Notes under the pieces: generated by a model
What the model was told of the DNA's origin: nothing
The model's input: the letters and a program-made list of their open reading frames with translations, nothing else
Databases searched by the model: none
Shown here: one piece after another, positions 54,191 through 64,000 of the stretch
Layout of the letters: every line of letters starts with the position of its first letter
Numbering within the stretch: position 1 is the stretch's first letter
Translations under genes and position numbers: made by a program
Source of the DNA: Reticulitermes speratus
Lineage: Eukaryota > Arthropoda > Insecta > Blattodea > Rhinotermitidae
Length of the DNA: 64,000 bases
Assembly (NCBI GenBank): GCA_021186555.1
Contig: JAJKFL010000005.1
Location: 43,519,635-43,583,634, forward strand
Direction: 5' to 3'

Positions 54191-57100
54191 CTGGAACAGG
54201 TTACCTTTAGTAAGGGCAATGCAAATGAGAATAAACATGTGACATCAATTGGCACTGTTCAGACAGTAACATCACTCATCACATCAGCCCCAAATGCTAA
54301 GGACCCAGTCTCCAAATGTTGGATTTTCACATGGCTGACTGTCCAGAAGATTTTACTGCATCCACTCACAGTGACAGTTTCAAGTATCTCATAAACGGGA
54401 AACTCAGTTTCCCCCTTGCGGTCTGAAAATGAAGTATGAGAAAACCTTGCTAACTTTAAATGCTTGGGTCTGAAAAATCAGGCTTCAATTATGCAATTTC
54501 AAATGAGCCAATTTTTTAAATGCACACTTGTTATATGATTGGTTGAAGTCCTGATGTTATGTTGTAAGCTATGATTTTTTTACTTAATTTAGTGACCAAA
54601 AGATCACCTTTTATAGAGTTTTAAATGCCTACTATGTAATTTAATACATTCTCTGCACGTGTATTGTTATATGGCAGTTACAAGGAACGATAACAGGCCA
54701 AGTCATACCAACTGCCCACTACCACAATTTCCTCCCCATTTGGGTAATATTACAAGACGGTTAAAAGGGGTGATTACATGTAAAGTTATACTAACCATCC
54801 ACTATCACATTGTCATCCTTATGTGTACTATTATGGCAGTTAAAAGGAGTGATGAAAGGCCAAGTTATACCAGATGCCCACTACCACAATTTCCTCCCCA
54901 TTTGGGTAATATTACAAGACGGTTAAAAGGGGTGATTACATGTAAAGTTCTGCCAACTGTCCTCCTTATGTGTACTATTATGGCAGTTAAAAGGAGTGAT
55001 GAAAGGCCAAGTTATACAAACTGCCCACTACCACAATTTCCTCCCCATTTGGATACTATTACAAGACGGTTAAAAGGGGTGATTATATGTAAAGTTCTGC
55101 CAACTGTCCTCCTTATGTGTACTATTATGGCAGTTAAAAGGAGTGATGACAGGCCAAGTTATACAAACTGACCAGTACCACAGTTTCCTCCCTGTATGGA
55201 TACTATTACATGCCAGTTACAAAGGGTGATGACATGTAAAAGTATACCAACTGCCCACTACCCCAGTGCTCTCCTTGTATGTGTATTATTATGTATCATT
55301 TGAAAGTAGTAATCAGAGGCAAAGGTATACCAACCATCCACCACAACATTGTCCTCCTTGTATGTGTACTTCTCCTGCAGTTGCTCTCTGAACGTGGGGT
55401 ACGATGTCAGGGACTTGCCAATACAAACATTGTGTGCTTGCAGGGCAGTTGGAGCTGCAACAACCGAGACAGTATGAATGGCTGACGTTTTGTCACAACA
55501 GTGCATGACTGTGAGCAAGCCTGTGTAGTGTAACTGACTGAGGAACCAAAACACAAAATTTGTGATTTATACTCTGCTATGGCAAGGAAGTTAAACACAG
55601 GCACATAAAACAAGCAAAGCATACAAAATTTTTATGGGAAATGTCTCAGAAAGATGTTATTTGATAGATTAAAGAAAATTGTTTAAGCAGATCCTGAGGA
55701 AATGTGTTCTTGGGACATGGTTTGGATTAAAGTTGCCATGGATTTAAATTTTCTGATACAGGGATCAATGTCTTGACTAGGGAGCTAAGAAAATCCACTC
55801 ACCAGCACAAATTGCAGCCACTAGACGGCCTTCCTTTTCTTGTTGCTGCAGGAGCAAGCCAACCTCAGAAGACTGTCAACACATGCACATGTCACTGTGT
55901 TAACAGGTATATCAAGCTACCATTAATACTAATATGTCACCATACAGAATACAGTTATATGGAGATCCCGACACGTCAACACTGCTTGTATAAAGAAATA
56001 AAGTGCTTGCCTTAAATATTAAACATGTAACATCTACCCTGAGCTCAGAGTTTCACCGTTTCCCCAGTCCATCCAGGCAAATGATAGGCAATATATGCTC
56101 AGACACAGTATTCATAGTCATCGTTTGATATACTACTTCTGACTCATATTTGGAAGATGCCCAGTTCGAAACATGGCTGAGGCACTAACCAAAGTTCTTA
56201 AATGATTTTCTTCAGTCCTGCCATAACCATTAAACCAGGTGTACATTTTCCAACATGTTATATTAAATCCAGAGGTTTATTTTTTAAATTACATGAATAA
56301 ACTTGACCCAGTCCCACTGCCATAATTAAGGCACTGTTTGTTTTACTGCTTATATAAGTTACTACCATATTGACAAGGAGAGCAACTGTATCTGCAGCAA
56401 AGAATGCGTACTCTTCTAGTTGTTCACACTGCCAGGTCCCTGGTGCTTACATCATAAACTGGCTTCACACAACATACACTAAAGCAGCTTAAACTTATGA
56501 CTGCATTCTTTTGTTAGGCAATATCATGTTACCTGAAATGGCTGTGAACACCTCAGGAATGCTGGTAATCATCTGCCACATTACAAGGCATCGCAACCTG
56601 TGAGACCTGACTTAATATACACTGCTGTTAGAATGTCAAATCACATATTAAACTTAATAATCTCAGAGGCAAGTATGTCCCTAACAGCTGACCCTCTGTC
56701 AGATGTTGTGTACTTTGGCACAACACCTCTAACAGGTTATGGCCAGAAATTTGAAGGTCAAAATATAAAGTCTTTGTAGTTCCAGTATGTACTGTACATT
56801 ATAATTATGTACACAGAAAACACAATAATCCCAACTGCTCATTCACAGTTCTGGGCGAAAATTAGCTCTGACTGTTCAGAAAGCTAACTAGCAACTGACA
56901 GTGTAGACAAAATAGCTGATACTACTGCTATAACTTACATAATTCTCTCTCAACACATATCATATGACAGGATCAGCTTACATGCAACCAGATGCATCAC
57001 AATGTGATACATTCCATGACCTTCAGTCTATTCTATACTTTAAGTGAAGCCAGTACCTCACTCTGTACACCCTTTGAAGTACTTGGAAGTATGCTGGTTG

Positions 57101-58271
57101 CATGAGTTTCCTACCATACAAAATATCTAATAACCACTCACTTCAGCCAGATTCTTTGCTCCTTGTAGACCCCCAGGTAGGACAATTACATCAAATGGAG
57201 CCTTAGTTACAGCATCCTGCAGGCTAGTGTCAGGGCACACAACCACATTGCGACTGCACTTCACAGGGTCCGTACCTGACAGTCCTGCTACCGTAACAGA
57301 GACCTGAAAGTCAATGTTCTTGTTACAAGGGCAAAATGGCACTGGGGCAGGATTTTTGCTGAGTATTTTGGTTTTCTCTGTCAATATCACTCTACTAATG
57401 TTCCATACTTATATTCATCCAACCATTGACTCAATGTAATCTTCATGATTCATAATGTAATTAAATAAAATACTTCTCTCTTTTTTCCTCTGATCATTCA
57501 GAAAAGGTTCTAAGTAGGCATGGCGAGGAATAACACCAACATGGCTATGACAGACAATCATACCTTTGACTGTGTGCTATGTTGCATGTTCTGTAAGGGT
57601 TAAATTCACCCCTCTTTTAACTGTACATCAAAACTTGCCCCACCTGAAACTCCCAATCAGTAATGTCTTTATTTGCTGTGAATATTTTAGTCTGCATGTC
57701 TTTAAAATATTTCATGTTATTTTAATGTATGCATAATATGCAATAAAAACAAACAGTAATTAACTCTCCAAGCATCTTGCTGTCATGTCCTTTTAATTCT
57801 GGTCGCAGACCCAGACACAGTGTTCACATCGTATGTCAAGAGTAATTTCAGTTTTGACACCCCATACAACTTCCATCACTCTATTCGGGCAGTCAAGCAC
57901 ACAAACAAACCCTACAATTTTACCATTTTGCAACATGCATATCAGCGTTAGTCACTGGGAAAGGGAGGATGAACACAAGCAATTCTCCCTTTGTGGTATG
58001 CCTACGAACACGTTTGGTCGGTCATACTGCTACCACCCAAACATAAACACGGGTGTTCCAGTGTCAATATTATAGACGTCTTCACCCTCATCAAAACAAA
58101 CAGCTCTGATTCCAAGAAAATAACCATACAATTCCAATTTTAAAAAATCATGTGAACGACATTAACATGGAGGTAACTAACCCCAGCACGACGCAGAACA
58201 TCAACAGAAATCACGAGTTCCATTTCTTCGGCTCCCTCTGCCAGTAACACAAGAGCTGATTTAGTAGCCAT
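54072..58271 (-). CDS. DJ-1: DJ-1/PARK7 homologue
   Basis: Complete five-exon gene: 58271-58182, 57303-57142, 55872-55803, 55454-55335, 54190-54072. 561 nt, 186 aa (human 189). Glu18, Cys46, Cys53 and the nucleophile Cys106 fall at exactly the human positions ([37 protein letters not shown]). Gly108 is Ala and His126 is Tyr (KSLTSYP), both also recalled for fly DJ-1beta. [13 protein letters not shown] follows near the C-terminus. Family roles are oxidative-stress sensing through Cys106 oxidation, glyoxalase or deglycase-type chemistry and mitochondrial protection, in cytosol, mitochondria and nucleus. Introns are GT-AG with closing phases; the first donor is GTTAGT and the fourth GTTGGT, both weak. 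Confidence 0.96.
54661..55364. repeat. Nine-monomer minisatellite from DJ-1 exon 4/intron 4 boundary
   Basis: Monomers of about 65-83 bp begin near 54661, 54743, 54823, 54905, 54971, 55053, 55118, 55200 and 55282. Odd and even units differ (GGCAGTTAAAAGGAGTGATG versus AGACGGTTAAAAGGGGTGAT), giving a dimer period of about 147 bp. The last unit runs into DJ-1 exon 4: CACTACCACAATTTCCTCC in the repeats corresponds to CACCACAACATTGTCCTCC in the exon. A 170-codon plus-strand frame here is an artefact of the repeat. Confidence 0.92.
55335..55454 (-). CDS. DJ-1: DJ-1 exon 4
   Basis: Acceptor GTTGCAG|CTCCAA, donor GATG|GTTGGT. Codes [20 protein letters not shown] through [12 protein letters not shown]. 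Its last ~30 nt are the last monomer of a minisatellite that fills much of intron 4. Confidence 0.93.
55803..55872 (-). CDS. DJ-1: DJ-1 exon 3 (nucleophile elbow)
   Basis: Acceptor TTGACAG|TCTTCT, donor GCTG|GTGAGT. Codes [20 protein letters not shown], then ICA with Cys106. Confidence 0.93.
55873..57141 (-). other. DJ-1 intron 2
   Basis: No feature beyond a tRNA-like box-B string near 56163 (CCAGTTCGAAACATGG), possibly an old SINE. Nothing else seen. Confidence 0.4.
57142..57303 (-). CDS. DJ-1: DJ-1 exon 2
   Basis: Acceptor CTTTCAG|GTCTCT, donor GCTGAA|GTGAGT. Codes 54 residues with Cys46, Cys53 and the [12 protein letters not shown] loop. Confidence 0.95.
58182..58271 (-). CDS. DJ-1: DJ-1 exon 1 (coding)
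   Basis: ATG at 58271-58269, ends GCTGGG|GTTAGT. Codes residues 1-30 including Glu18. TCTACTTGCAG immediately precedes the A before ATG and looks like a splice acceptor, so a non-coding exon may lie upstream. Alternatively the frame extends 38 codons upstream to an AUG at 58385. Confidence 0.92.
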
Positions 58272-58772
58272 TCTGCAAGTAGATAAAAACTTTGAAGTAT
58301 GAGATGAATGGGAAAACTTCTGTGACGATACAAATAGCTTCTTGCTTGTGCACCGCAAAGAGGTTACAAACAACGATAAGTTCATGTTACAACCTCATTC
58401 CAACACCCATCATCCTGATACGTACTTCCTTGTTTCGATGGACGTTACAACCCCATTCAAACAATAATGTTTCGGCTACGCATTTCCGGGTCCATAAATT
58501 AATAATTTTAAATGATTGGAAACTCAGTGGAAACACGACATTACAGTGCCACATGCGGCACCTTCGTGCTTTACTGTAGCTGGCATGGATCATTGGCTGT
58601 GAGTAAATGATGCTCCTGGTGTTAACTTCTGCAACTATGTAACACAACATCGGCAAAGCAGCCTCCTGCTTTGCCATACCCTCACCTTCGCCCACACTCC
58701 ATTCATAACGGCACTAAAAAAATAGCGAACTTCGAAATTATTACAAACCCACTAAATACACTTACTAGGAAA

Positions 58773-58838
58773 TATTATTTTACATTATATTTACTACGAC
58801 ATATTTCTGCTCACATCATAATATAATGTAAAATAATA
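58773..58838. repeat. Short palindrome upstream of DJ-1
   Basis: TATTATTTTACATTATATT at 58773-58791 and its exact inverse at 58820-58838 are separated by 28 bp. About 500 bp upstream of the DJ-1 start. Could be a MITE relic or a cruciform-prone site. Confidence 0.8.
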
Positions 58839-58924
58839 AGGTATATTTATTGCCTAATACATGTAATCATTTGTTTTGTATTAGTGATACAATGCATGAA
58901 AAATGCAGAATATTAAGATTCAAA

Positions 58925-59010
58925 ATTGTAGTCTTCCGAGTTATGGAACTGTGTAGTCTGACTGGTGGGTACCGAAGTTTCAGTCAGGACACACTGTCTC
59001 CATCTTCCGA
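58925..59010 (+). repeat. Dispersed repeat fragment, VFWxVTPC type
   Basis: Pseudo-translation reads VFRVMELCSLTGGYRSF, matching the family at 32.1 and 53.8 kb. Confidence 0.5.
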
Positions 59011-60920
59011 CTGCCTGTGAAGACAGACCCACAATGCTCCTCCAAAACATTCAAAACCATGTACCAGATAACACGGTGTCCTAACCCAGACCGCATTATA
59101 AATCTTCACCATTGTGAACACCTCAAATATGGTACCAAAGAATACAAAGAACAAGTGAAGCGTGGATGGAAATGTCATGTTGGGAAAACTGAATTACAGG
59201 ATATGCAGTGTGTTTTTCAAAGACACAGTATTTAATACCACATTCTTTTTCCACCAACTGTGTACACATTTCTCATATTTTTCCTCTCAAACAAACTGTG
59301 GAAACGAGATCTGGAACACTTCCTGGTTACAAACATTATCAGCATAAAGACACATTTTAGGGTTAGGACCACATACAATGAATTTCAAAGTTATACTAAA
59401 ATGATATCACAAGGACAATCACACACTCAAAACAACTTACAATGTTGAACATTCTCGAAGTAGAAACAACTGACTCCATTATACAAAATTGTCACCACAT
59501 GAAATAAATTAAATACATATGCCATAACTATGATTACATGAAAAAAAACTTCAATTCTGATGGTGATATTTCCTTCACAGTACAAATAACACTGATACAC
59601 TAAAGCTGCAGCATTGCCCAGTGTTACACAAAAGTTAACACACAAAGCAACAACAACACAAAGTGTAATACAAAATACAAGTTCAATCTGAAGTCACCAA
59701 AGTCCCAGATGACAGTGTGCACAGACAATGACTACATGGTCATTCTTCAACACTTGAAATGGCATTTTGTCACTGTTGCTTGTGTACAAGTACATGATTT
59801 TAAATGATAATCCACCTCCTATTTTTCACACAACAATTTGTGCAGCAAGCAATGTAACTGATTAACATGAAAACACTTCATATAAGGTAAAGCTCTCTCC
59901 ATGTTTCATTAAGCACAACACAGTGAGGGTATACAGGGGAGTGGAGGTTCAGCACATACAGCTCCACACATTCTTCCCTGGCACTAGACAGAGATAAGTG
60001 GCTTGCTTCCTGGCACAGCCAATTTATCCTGAGCACGGACTGAATAGGAGGCTGGGTTGGCCTCAGAATTTGTCTTGATGCTTTGAAGATGAGAGAAAAC
60101 TATTCCCCTGCCTGAAATTCATAGATGATTCCTTGGTCATCCAGCCCACAGAACTGCCTTCTTGTAAAGCAAGCAGTTGCCCAAAAAGTACAGATGATTC
60201 CCACATTACATAGAGCATGAACATTAATTCTGTGTTTACAAGCACACTGAGCCAGATCAACCCCATCAGGAACATCACACTGTATGAAGATGATGTAATT
60301 ATCTACCATTTTGTCTAGGCCCCCCAAATAATCTCATCCATTGAGTTGTGAACAACGGTCAGTAAACTGCTTTCTATTCCATTCAGTTTCTCTGACCTAC
60401 AAATCACATAATTTCCGAAATTTCTCACGCATGCTACATGCCCTGTCAATGCCTTCCTTGTTAATTTTGTAATCTTGACATTACTTGGTGAACACTACAT
60501 TTTGTTATGCAGTGTAGTGCAGTATTAACCATAATAACACTATGTACATACTTCACACAATGTCTATTATTTGAAATTACAAAAATTATGCTTGCACACT
60601 GCTAGTTCCAGGACTTACTTACCTACTTATTTATTTATTTATTTATTGGCAGAAAGTAATGTTCTCCAACCAAACATGACATCCCGAATGTTCTCATTCA
60701 TAACTGTCTTTAGAAAAAGGCAAGAAAAATGGGAAAGTGTTGTCAGTAGAAGAGCCATGGCTTAAATTTAACCCATCACACCCATCATTTGTCTCTATTT
60801 TGGATGAAAATGTATATTTTATTCCAAACCTTATATCTTGAAATGTGGCTGGCAGTCGGCTGCAATCTGTAGCAAGGTGGATGAGCACAACCATCCAGTT
60901 GATACCACGTCTGCAGTAGT
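59011..60920. other. Unassigned DNA
   Basis: A 75-codon minus frame at 60327-60100 has mixed composition but no family I recognise. (TATT)n at 60623-60647. No gene called. Confidence 0.4.
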
Positions 60921-61053
60921 TCCTTGTTGTCAATGAATGTTGTAATGAACCTTCGGGTTCCATAAAATGGGGGAAATGTCTTGACTAGCTGACGACCTGT
61001 TAGCTTCTCAAGAAGGACTCTGCTCAATGGAGTTAGTTAGTTAATCAGACAAA
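60921..61053 (+). mobile_element. Family 2 retroelement 3' end
   Basis: Carries AACCTTCGGGTTCCATAAAA and GTCTTGACTAGCTGACGACC, then GAGTTAGTTAGTTA. Nearly identical to 45415-45515, so a fairly recent 5'-truncated insertion. Confidence 0.85.
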
Positions 61054-61431
61054 TATTCACCTATCTGGAATTTACCACAGGCTTAATTTGATCATATTAT
61101 AATTAACGTAATCATTTTCAGGGTACACTGCGCCTAGTGAAAAAATACTCATATTGCACAGCTCTTCTCTCCTATCTGAATATGTAGGACATAAACAGGT
61201 CATGTACAGCCTCACAGTATTCACATTTTCTTTCAGGTATCTGACAAATGAAGAATATCTGATGTGCAATTGTTCAGTTGCGTTAAAATCCGTGATAATG
61301 ATCACTAATATCACACACACACAGAGTTAAACTTGAAAGAAAAATGTTGGATACAGACTTGTATGTAGTGGATAAGAATGATATGCCTCCATAGTTGCTA
61401 CACAGAGTTTTATCAAGCTTCTTATACATGT

Positions 61432-61615
61432 CATTCACTCATATAGTCTGTCTTACGACAGGTCCGTAGTCTCTTCCAAAGCCAGTTCTCCACAGAGGGC
61501 GATCTAGTGCTTCCTCTTTCAATTTCCAGTTTCTTCTCTTTTCCTTAAGGTCATCCAGTAGCTGCTTACGCCTTCTTCCTCGTCTTCCCGTCATTTCTAT
61601 CCTTCTTTCTAACTT
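61432..61615 (-). mobile_element. Family 1 retroelement 3' end
   Basis: Minus-strand coding tail [20 protein letters not shown] and [20 protein letters not shown], matching 37342-37560 closely. An upstream junction at about 61615 joins unrelated DNA. Confidence 0.88.
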
Positions 61616-62299
61616 ATACATACGTATAATAAGGGTTGTACTTCTTCCATTACTAGAGCAATTCTTCTCTCTTCGCTGCGTAAGGCCGGCGTAAGCACTG
61701 AAATGGACTAGGCCTGTTCGCTTTGCAAGCATGTTCGCAGCATTATAATTTGAAAACTCTATGGTTAGATTGCGACAGGTCATAAAACTGCACATTTGAC
61801 CGTGCAGCCTGCACCGAGGCAATAGCCACCCTTACCCAATTCACCGGGGGGGGGATTAGTTTGAGGGATGTAATTTTCTAAATTTTAAATCTTTCCGCAT
61901 TCGAATGTGTTACACAGAAGCCGTCCGTCATAGTACCCCAGTATGACGTCATACTTTCCGCTAGTAATATTTTTCCTATTTCGATTGACGGCATAAAGAA
62001 ATTAAATTATCTTGGACTTCCGCCAAGAGCGCCATAACATCTGGTGCTCTGCAAACTGATAAAGTTTGGGTGCTGCTGTTCTATACAGTGCATCATATCA
62101 GGTTAGAAGCGCACACGCAAGAGCACGGCGCTTGTTACATTCCTGACAGGCAGAAGAAATATCTTTAGTGAACAAAACGGATATATGCAAATAGGCCTTA
62201 ATGCCTTTGAGGGGAAAAAATAACTGTTTGTTACAAGAATCACACAAAACACATAAATACGCCATGTGGGCACAATACAGCTTTTATTAAATATTAAAT

Positions 62300-62575
62300 C
62301 AGTAAAGGTAAAGTAAATTCTTCCTAGAACGGGCCATGAAGGCCCAGAGGGGGAGTAGAGGTGTAGCTCTACTCTTTCTTTAACCCTGGCACCAGATGAG
62401 GGTGGGTGGTCAACTCCACTCCCCGGCCGCATTACCCCGGGAAAGAGACCCGGTACCCATTTTATAGGAGGCTGGGTGGGCCCCAGAGCCGGTCTGAACG
62501 GGTGCGGAAAATCTCGCCTACACCGGGATTCGATCCCCGGACCGTCCAGCTCGTGGCGAGACGCTATCAGATGCT
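62300..62575 (-). mobile_element. tRNA-derived SINE
   Basis: Inverse copy of the 40664-40944 element. Box-B-like GGATTCGATCCCCGG is read on the plus strand near 62526; GGGCCATGAAGGCCCAGAGG and TTTAACCCTGGCACCAGATG match the body. Tail AGTAAAGGTAAAG. Confidence 0.88.
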
Positions 62576-62949
62576 ACATTTAATTACCACTCTACTTTAA
62601 AGGTTTAAAATAAAACTTAGTATGCAGCACACAGAAACAGCATCTGCTTTCTCGCGACAGGAACACGTGTTCTGCACAGAAAAGAGCCAGTATGAATGGT
62701 TGGGGGGGGGGGGGCCGCGCTGGAATCGATCGACGGTCTTAGTCAGTGTGGAGTGGACGGCTGGAAAGGCCGCTTGTGTTGTGGCTCCAGATGTGCAGAC
62801 AAAGGTACGTGTCAGTAGCAGGCGTTCTTTATAAGAAGCGTTAAATCCTGTCAACAGGTAAACATTCTTTGGGCCATTATATGAGGCAGCAAGTTTATCG
62901 GCACAAGCAGAACGTACACGAAGTTGTTATTACAAATCCCGAGCGGAAG

Positions 62950-63175
62950 AGACCATTTCAAAGATAACAGAACGTAGATGGCGTGGGGGGGGGGGGGGGT
63001 GATAATATTAAAACGATCTTAAAGAAATTGGGTGCGAAGTAGTGGACTGCATAGAATAGGCCCACACGGGTTTTTGTAAACACGACAATACGGTGATACT
63101 AATATGAAACGACAATAAATCTTCGGGTTCCACTAACAGGGGATATTCTTGGTCATCTGACGTTCGCTCAGCTGG
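62950..63175 (+). mobile_element. Family 2 retroelement 3' fragment, plus
   Basis: GTAGATGGCGTGGGGGGG, AAAGAAATTGGGTGCGAAGT, GTGGACTGCATAGAATAGG and CTTCGGGTTCCACTAACAGG follow the order of the family 2 end. Heavily decayed, with a long G-run. Confidence 0.65.
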
Positions 63176-63400
63176 TCAATAAATTCCCTGCCTCTTATGG
63201 AGGTTCATAACCTTGAGCACAACAGCCCGCCACGGATCAGTAATCTGACCTGGATGAATGCACTCCACGCTCTTTTTGTAAGATACATCGTATTGTCTCA
63301 CGCGTACACCTGGATCTCTCAAGTTGTATCTGCCCTTCAGGTCTTCTAACCAATATGTACGCGTTTTTACCGTCTCAAGCCCCGGCAAGAAACATTCACA
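63176..63400 (-). mobile_element. Family 2 retroelement 3' fragment, minus
   Basis: A 70-codon frame ends ITDPWRAVVLKVMNLH, equivalent to the [17 protein letters not shown] end of family 2. Tail-to-tail with the plus copy to its left. Only the last third of the frame is recognisable. Confidence 0.55.
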
Positions 63401-63754
63401 TCGCGAAAGACAAACAATTCTTCAAACATTCAGTAAGCTTCATATTTTAATTGGCGGAAACAACAGAGGATCATTAACACCGCGTGGGCCAGTCGCTTGT
63501 AACCGGAAGTTGCGTTCTGTTGATTAGAACCGATTAGAACGAAGGGACTTAGCGAGTGTTTGAGCTAGCAACGACGCTAGTGGTATAAGGCAGGCAAACG
63601 TGTGAGTATGAAGATCACATTTAGATTCTGAACAACGTATAGAATGTTATCACTTGCCGCGTTAGATTAATAGCGATGAATGACAGGAAATTAGGAATTG
63701 GGAAATAAATAATCGTATTCTGTTTAAAATACTATCCCAGCATTTGCTATTAGA

Positions 63755-63915
63755 TTGAGGGTGCCGAGGAAAATGTTTGGACCTAAAATGCCGGAAGCAA
63801 CAGCAGGCTGGAGAAAACTGCTAATGACTTTCATGAACTGTACTCATGGCCAAATATTATTTTAGGTTTATCAAATGGATGTGAGTAAGGGTGAGGCATG
63901 TAGCATGCAAGGGGA
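63755..63915 (+). mobile_element. Family 2 retroelement internal fragment
   Basis: AATGTTTGGACCTAAAATGC matches the FGPKR region, followed by a decayed WRKL-NDFHELYSWPNII-like string. No intact frame. Confidence 0.5.
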
Positions 63916-64000
63916 AGGTAATAATAATTATAATTATATATATTTATTTATGGTGTTGTCTCAGTACACATCTCCAAAGAAGTGCGTGGTAACACCAGGT

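Noticed and set aside
54659..55171. 170-codon plus-strand open frame with repeated protein units
   Set aside because: It is a by-product of the minisatellite period within DJ-1 intron 4 and has no start or splice context.
60063..60327. Overlapping minus-strand frames with Cys-rich text
   Set aside because: Some residues look protein-like but I could not tie them to any family; may be a decayed element.

Overview
The window is nuclear DNA of an insect. It is AT-rich, has long introns, and is full of decayed retroelements, tRNA-derived SINEs, foldback elements and microsatellites. Gene content and the recurring repeat families suggest a hemimetabolous insect, most likely Blattodea (cockroach or termite). 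That placement rests on remembered repeat text and not on a search.

Three conserved genes lie on the minus strand and read right to left. DJ-1/PARK7 (58271 to 54072) has five exons, encodes 186 aa and is complete. A boule/DAZ-family RNA-binding protein gene (about 49419 to 18904) has seven well-supported exons plus a candidate start exon, and is about 804 aa because of a 475-codon last exon. An LSM12 homologue (14530 to 8498) has five exons, encodes 190 aa and is complete. Exon junctions were placed by hand; every assigned intron is GT-AG and every reading phase closes. The three genes do not form a shared pathway. DJ-1 is a redox and quality-control protein, boule is a germline translation regulator, and LSM12 is an Lsm-fold RNA/adaptor protein.

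The rest is mainly mobile DNA. (1) A non-LTR retrotransposon inside boule intron 3 (37334-39824) has a precise 12-bp target-site duplication but lacks the RT core; 3'-end relatives sit near 6.9 kb and 61.5 kb. (2) A second non-LTR family is present as a larger RT pseudogene (44.4-45.5 kb) and many 3' fragments, twice arranged tail-to-tail (23.8 kb, 63.2 kb). (3) Three copies of a tRNA-derived SINE lie at 22.0, 40.7 and 62.4 kb. (4) pogo/Tigger-like and hAT-like non-autonomous DNA transposons lie at 25.4 kb and 1.9 kb.

The most interesting signal is a set of hammerhead-ribozyme-like motifs (CUGANGA, stem II, GAAA, short palindromic stem III, UH cleavage site, stem I). They lie in foldback elements at 1.3, 14.8, 29.5, 29.9 and 47.4 kb, with another beside a Penelope-like element C-terminus at 51.2 kb. 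Several share a downstream motif near GTGCATTTGTTGGT and an outer end AAAATGCACGGTG, so they look like one self-cleaving retroelement family. A second unusual structure is a nine-monomer minisatellite in DJ-1 intron 4. It was built from the exon 4/intron 4 boundary and carries copies of the splice donor.
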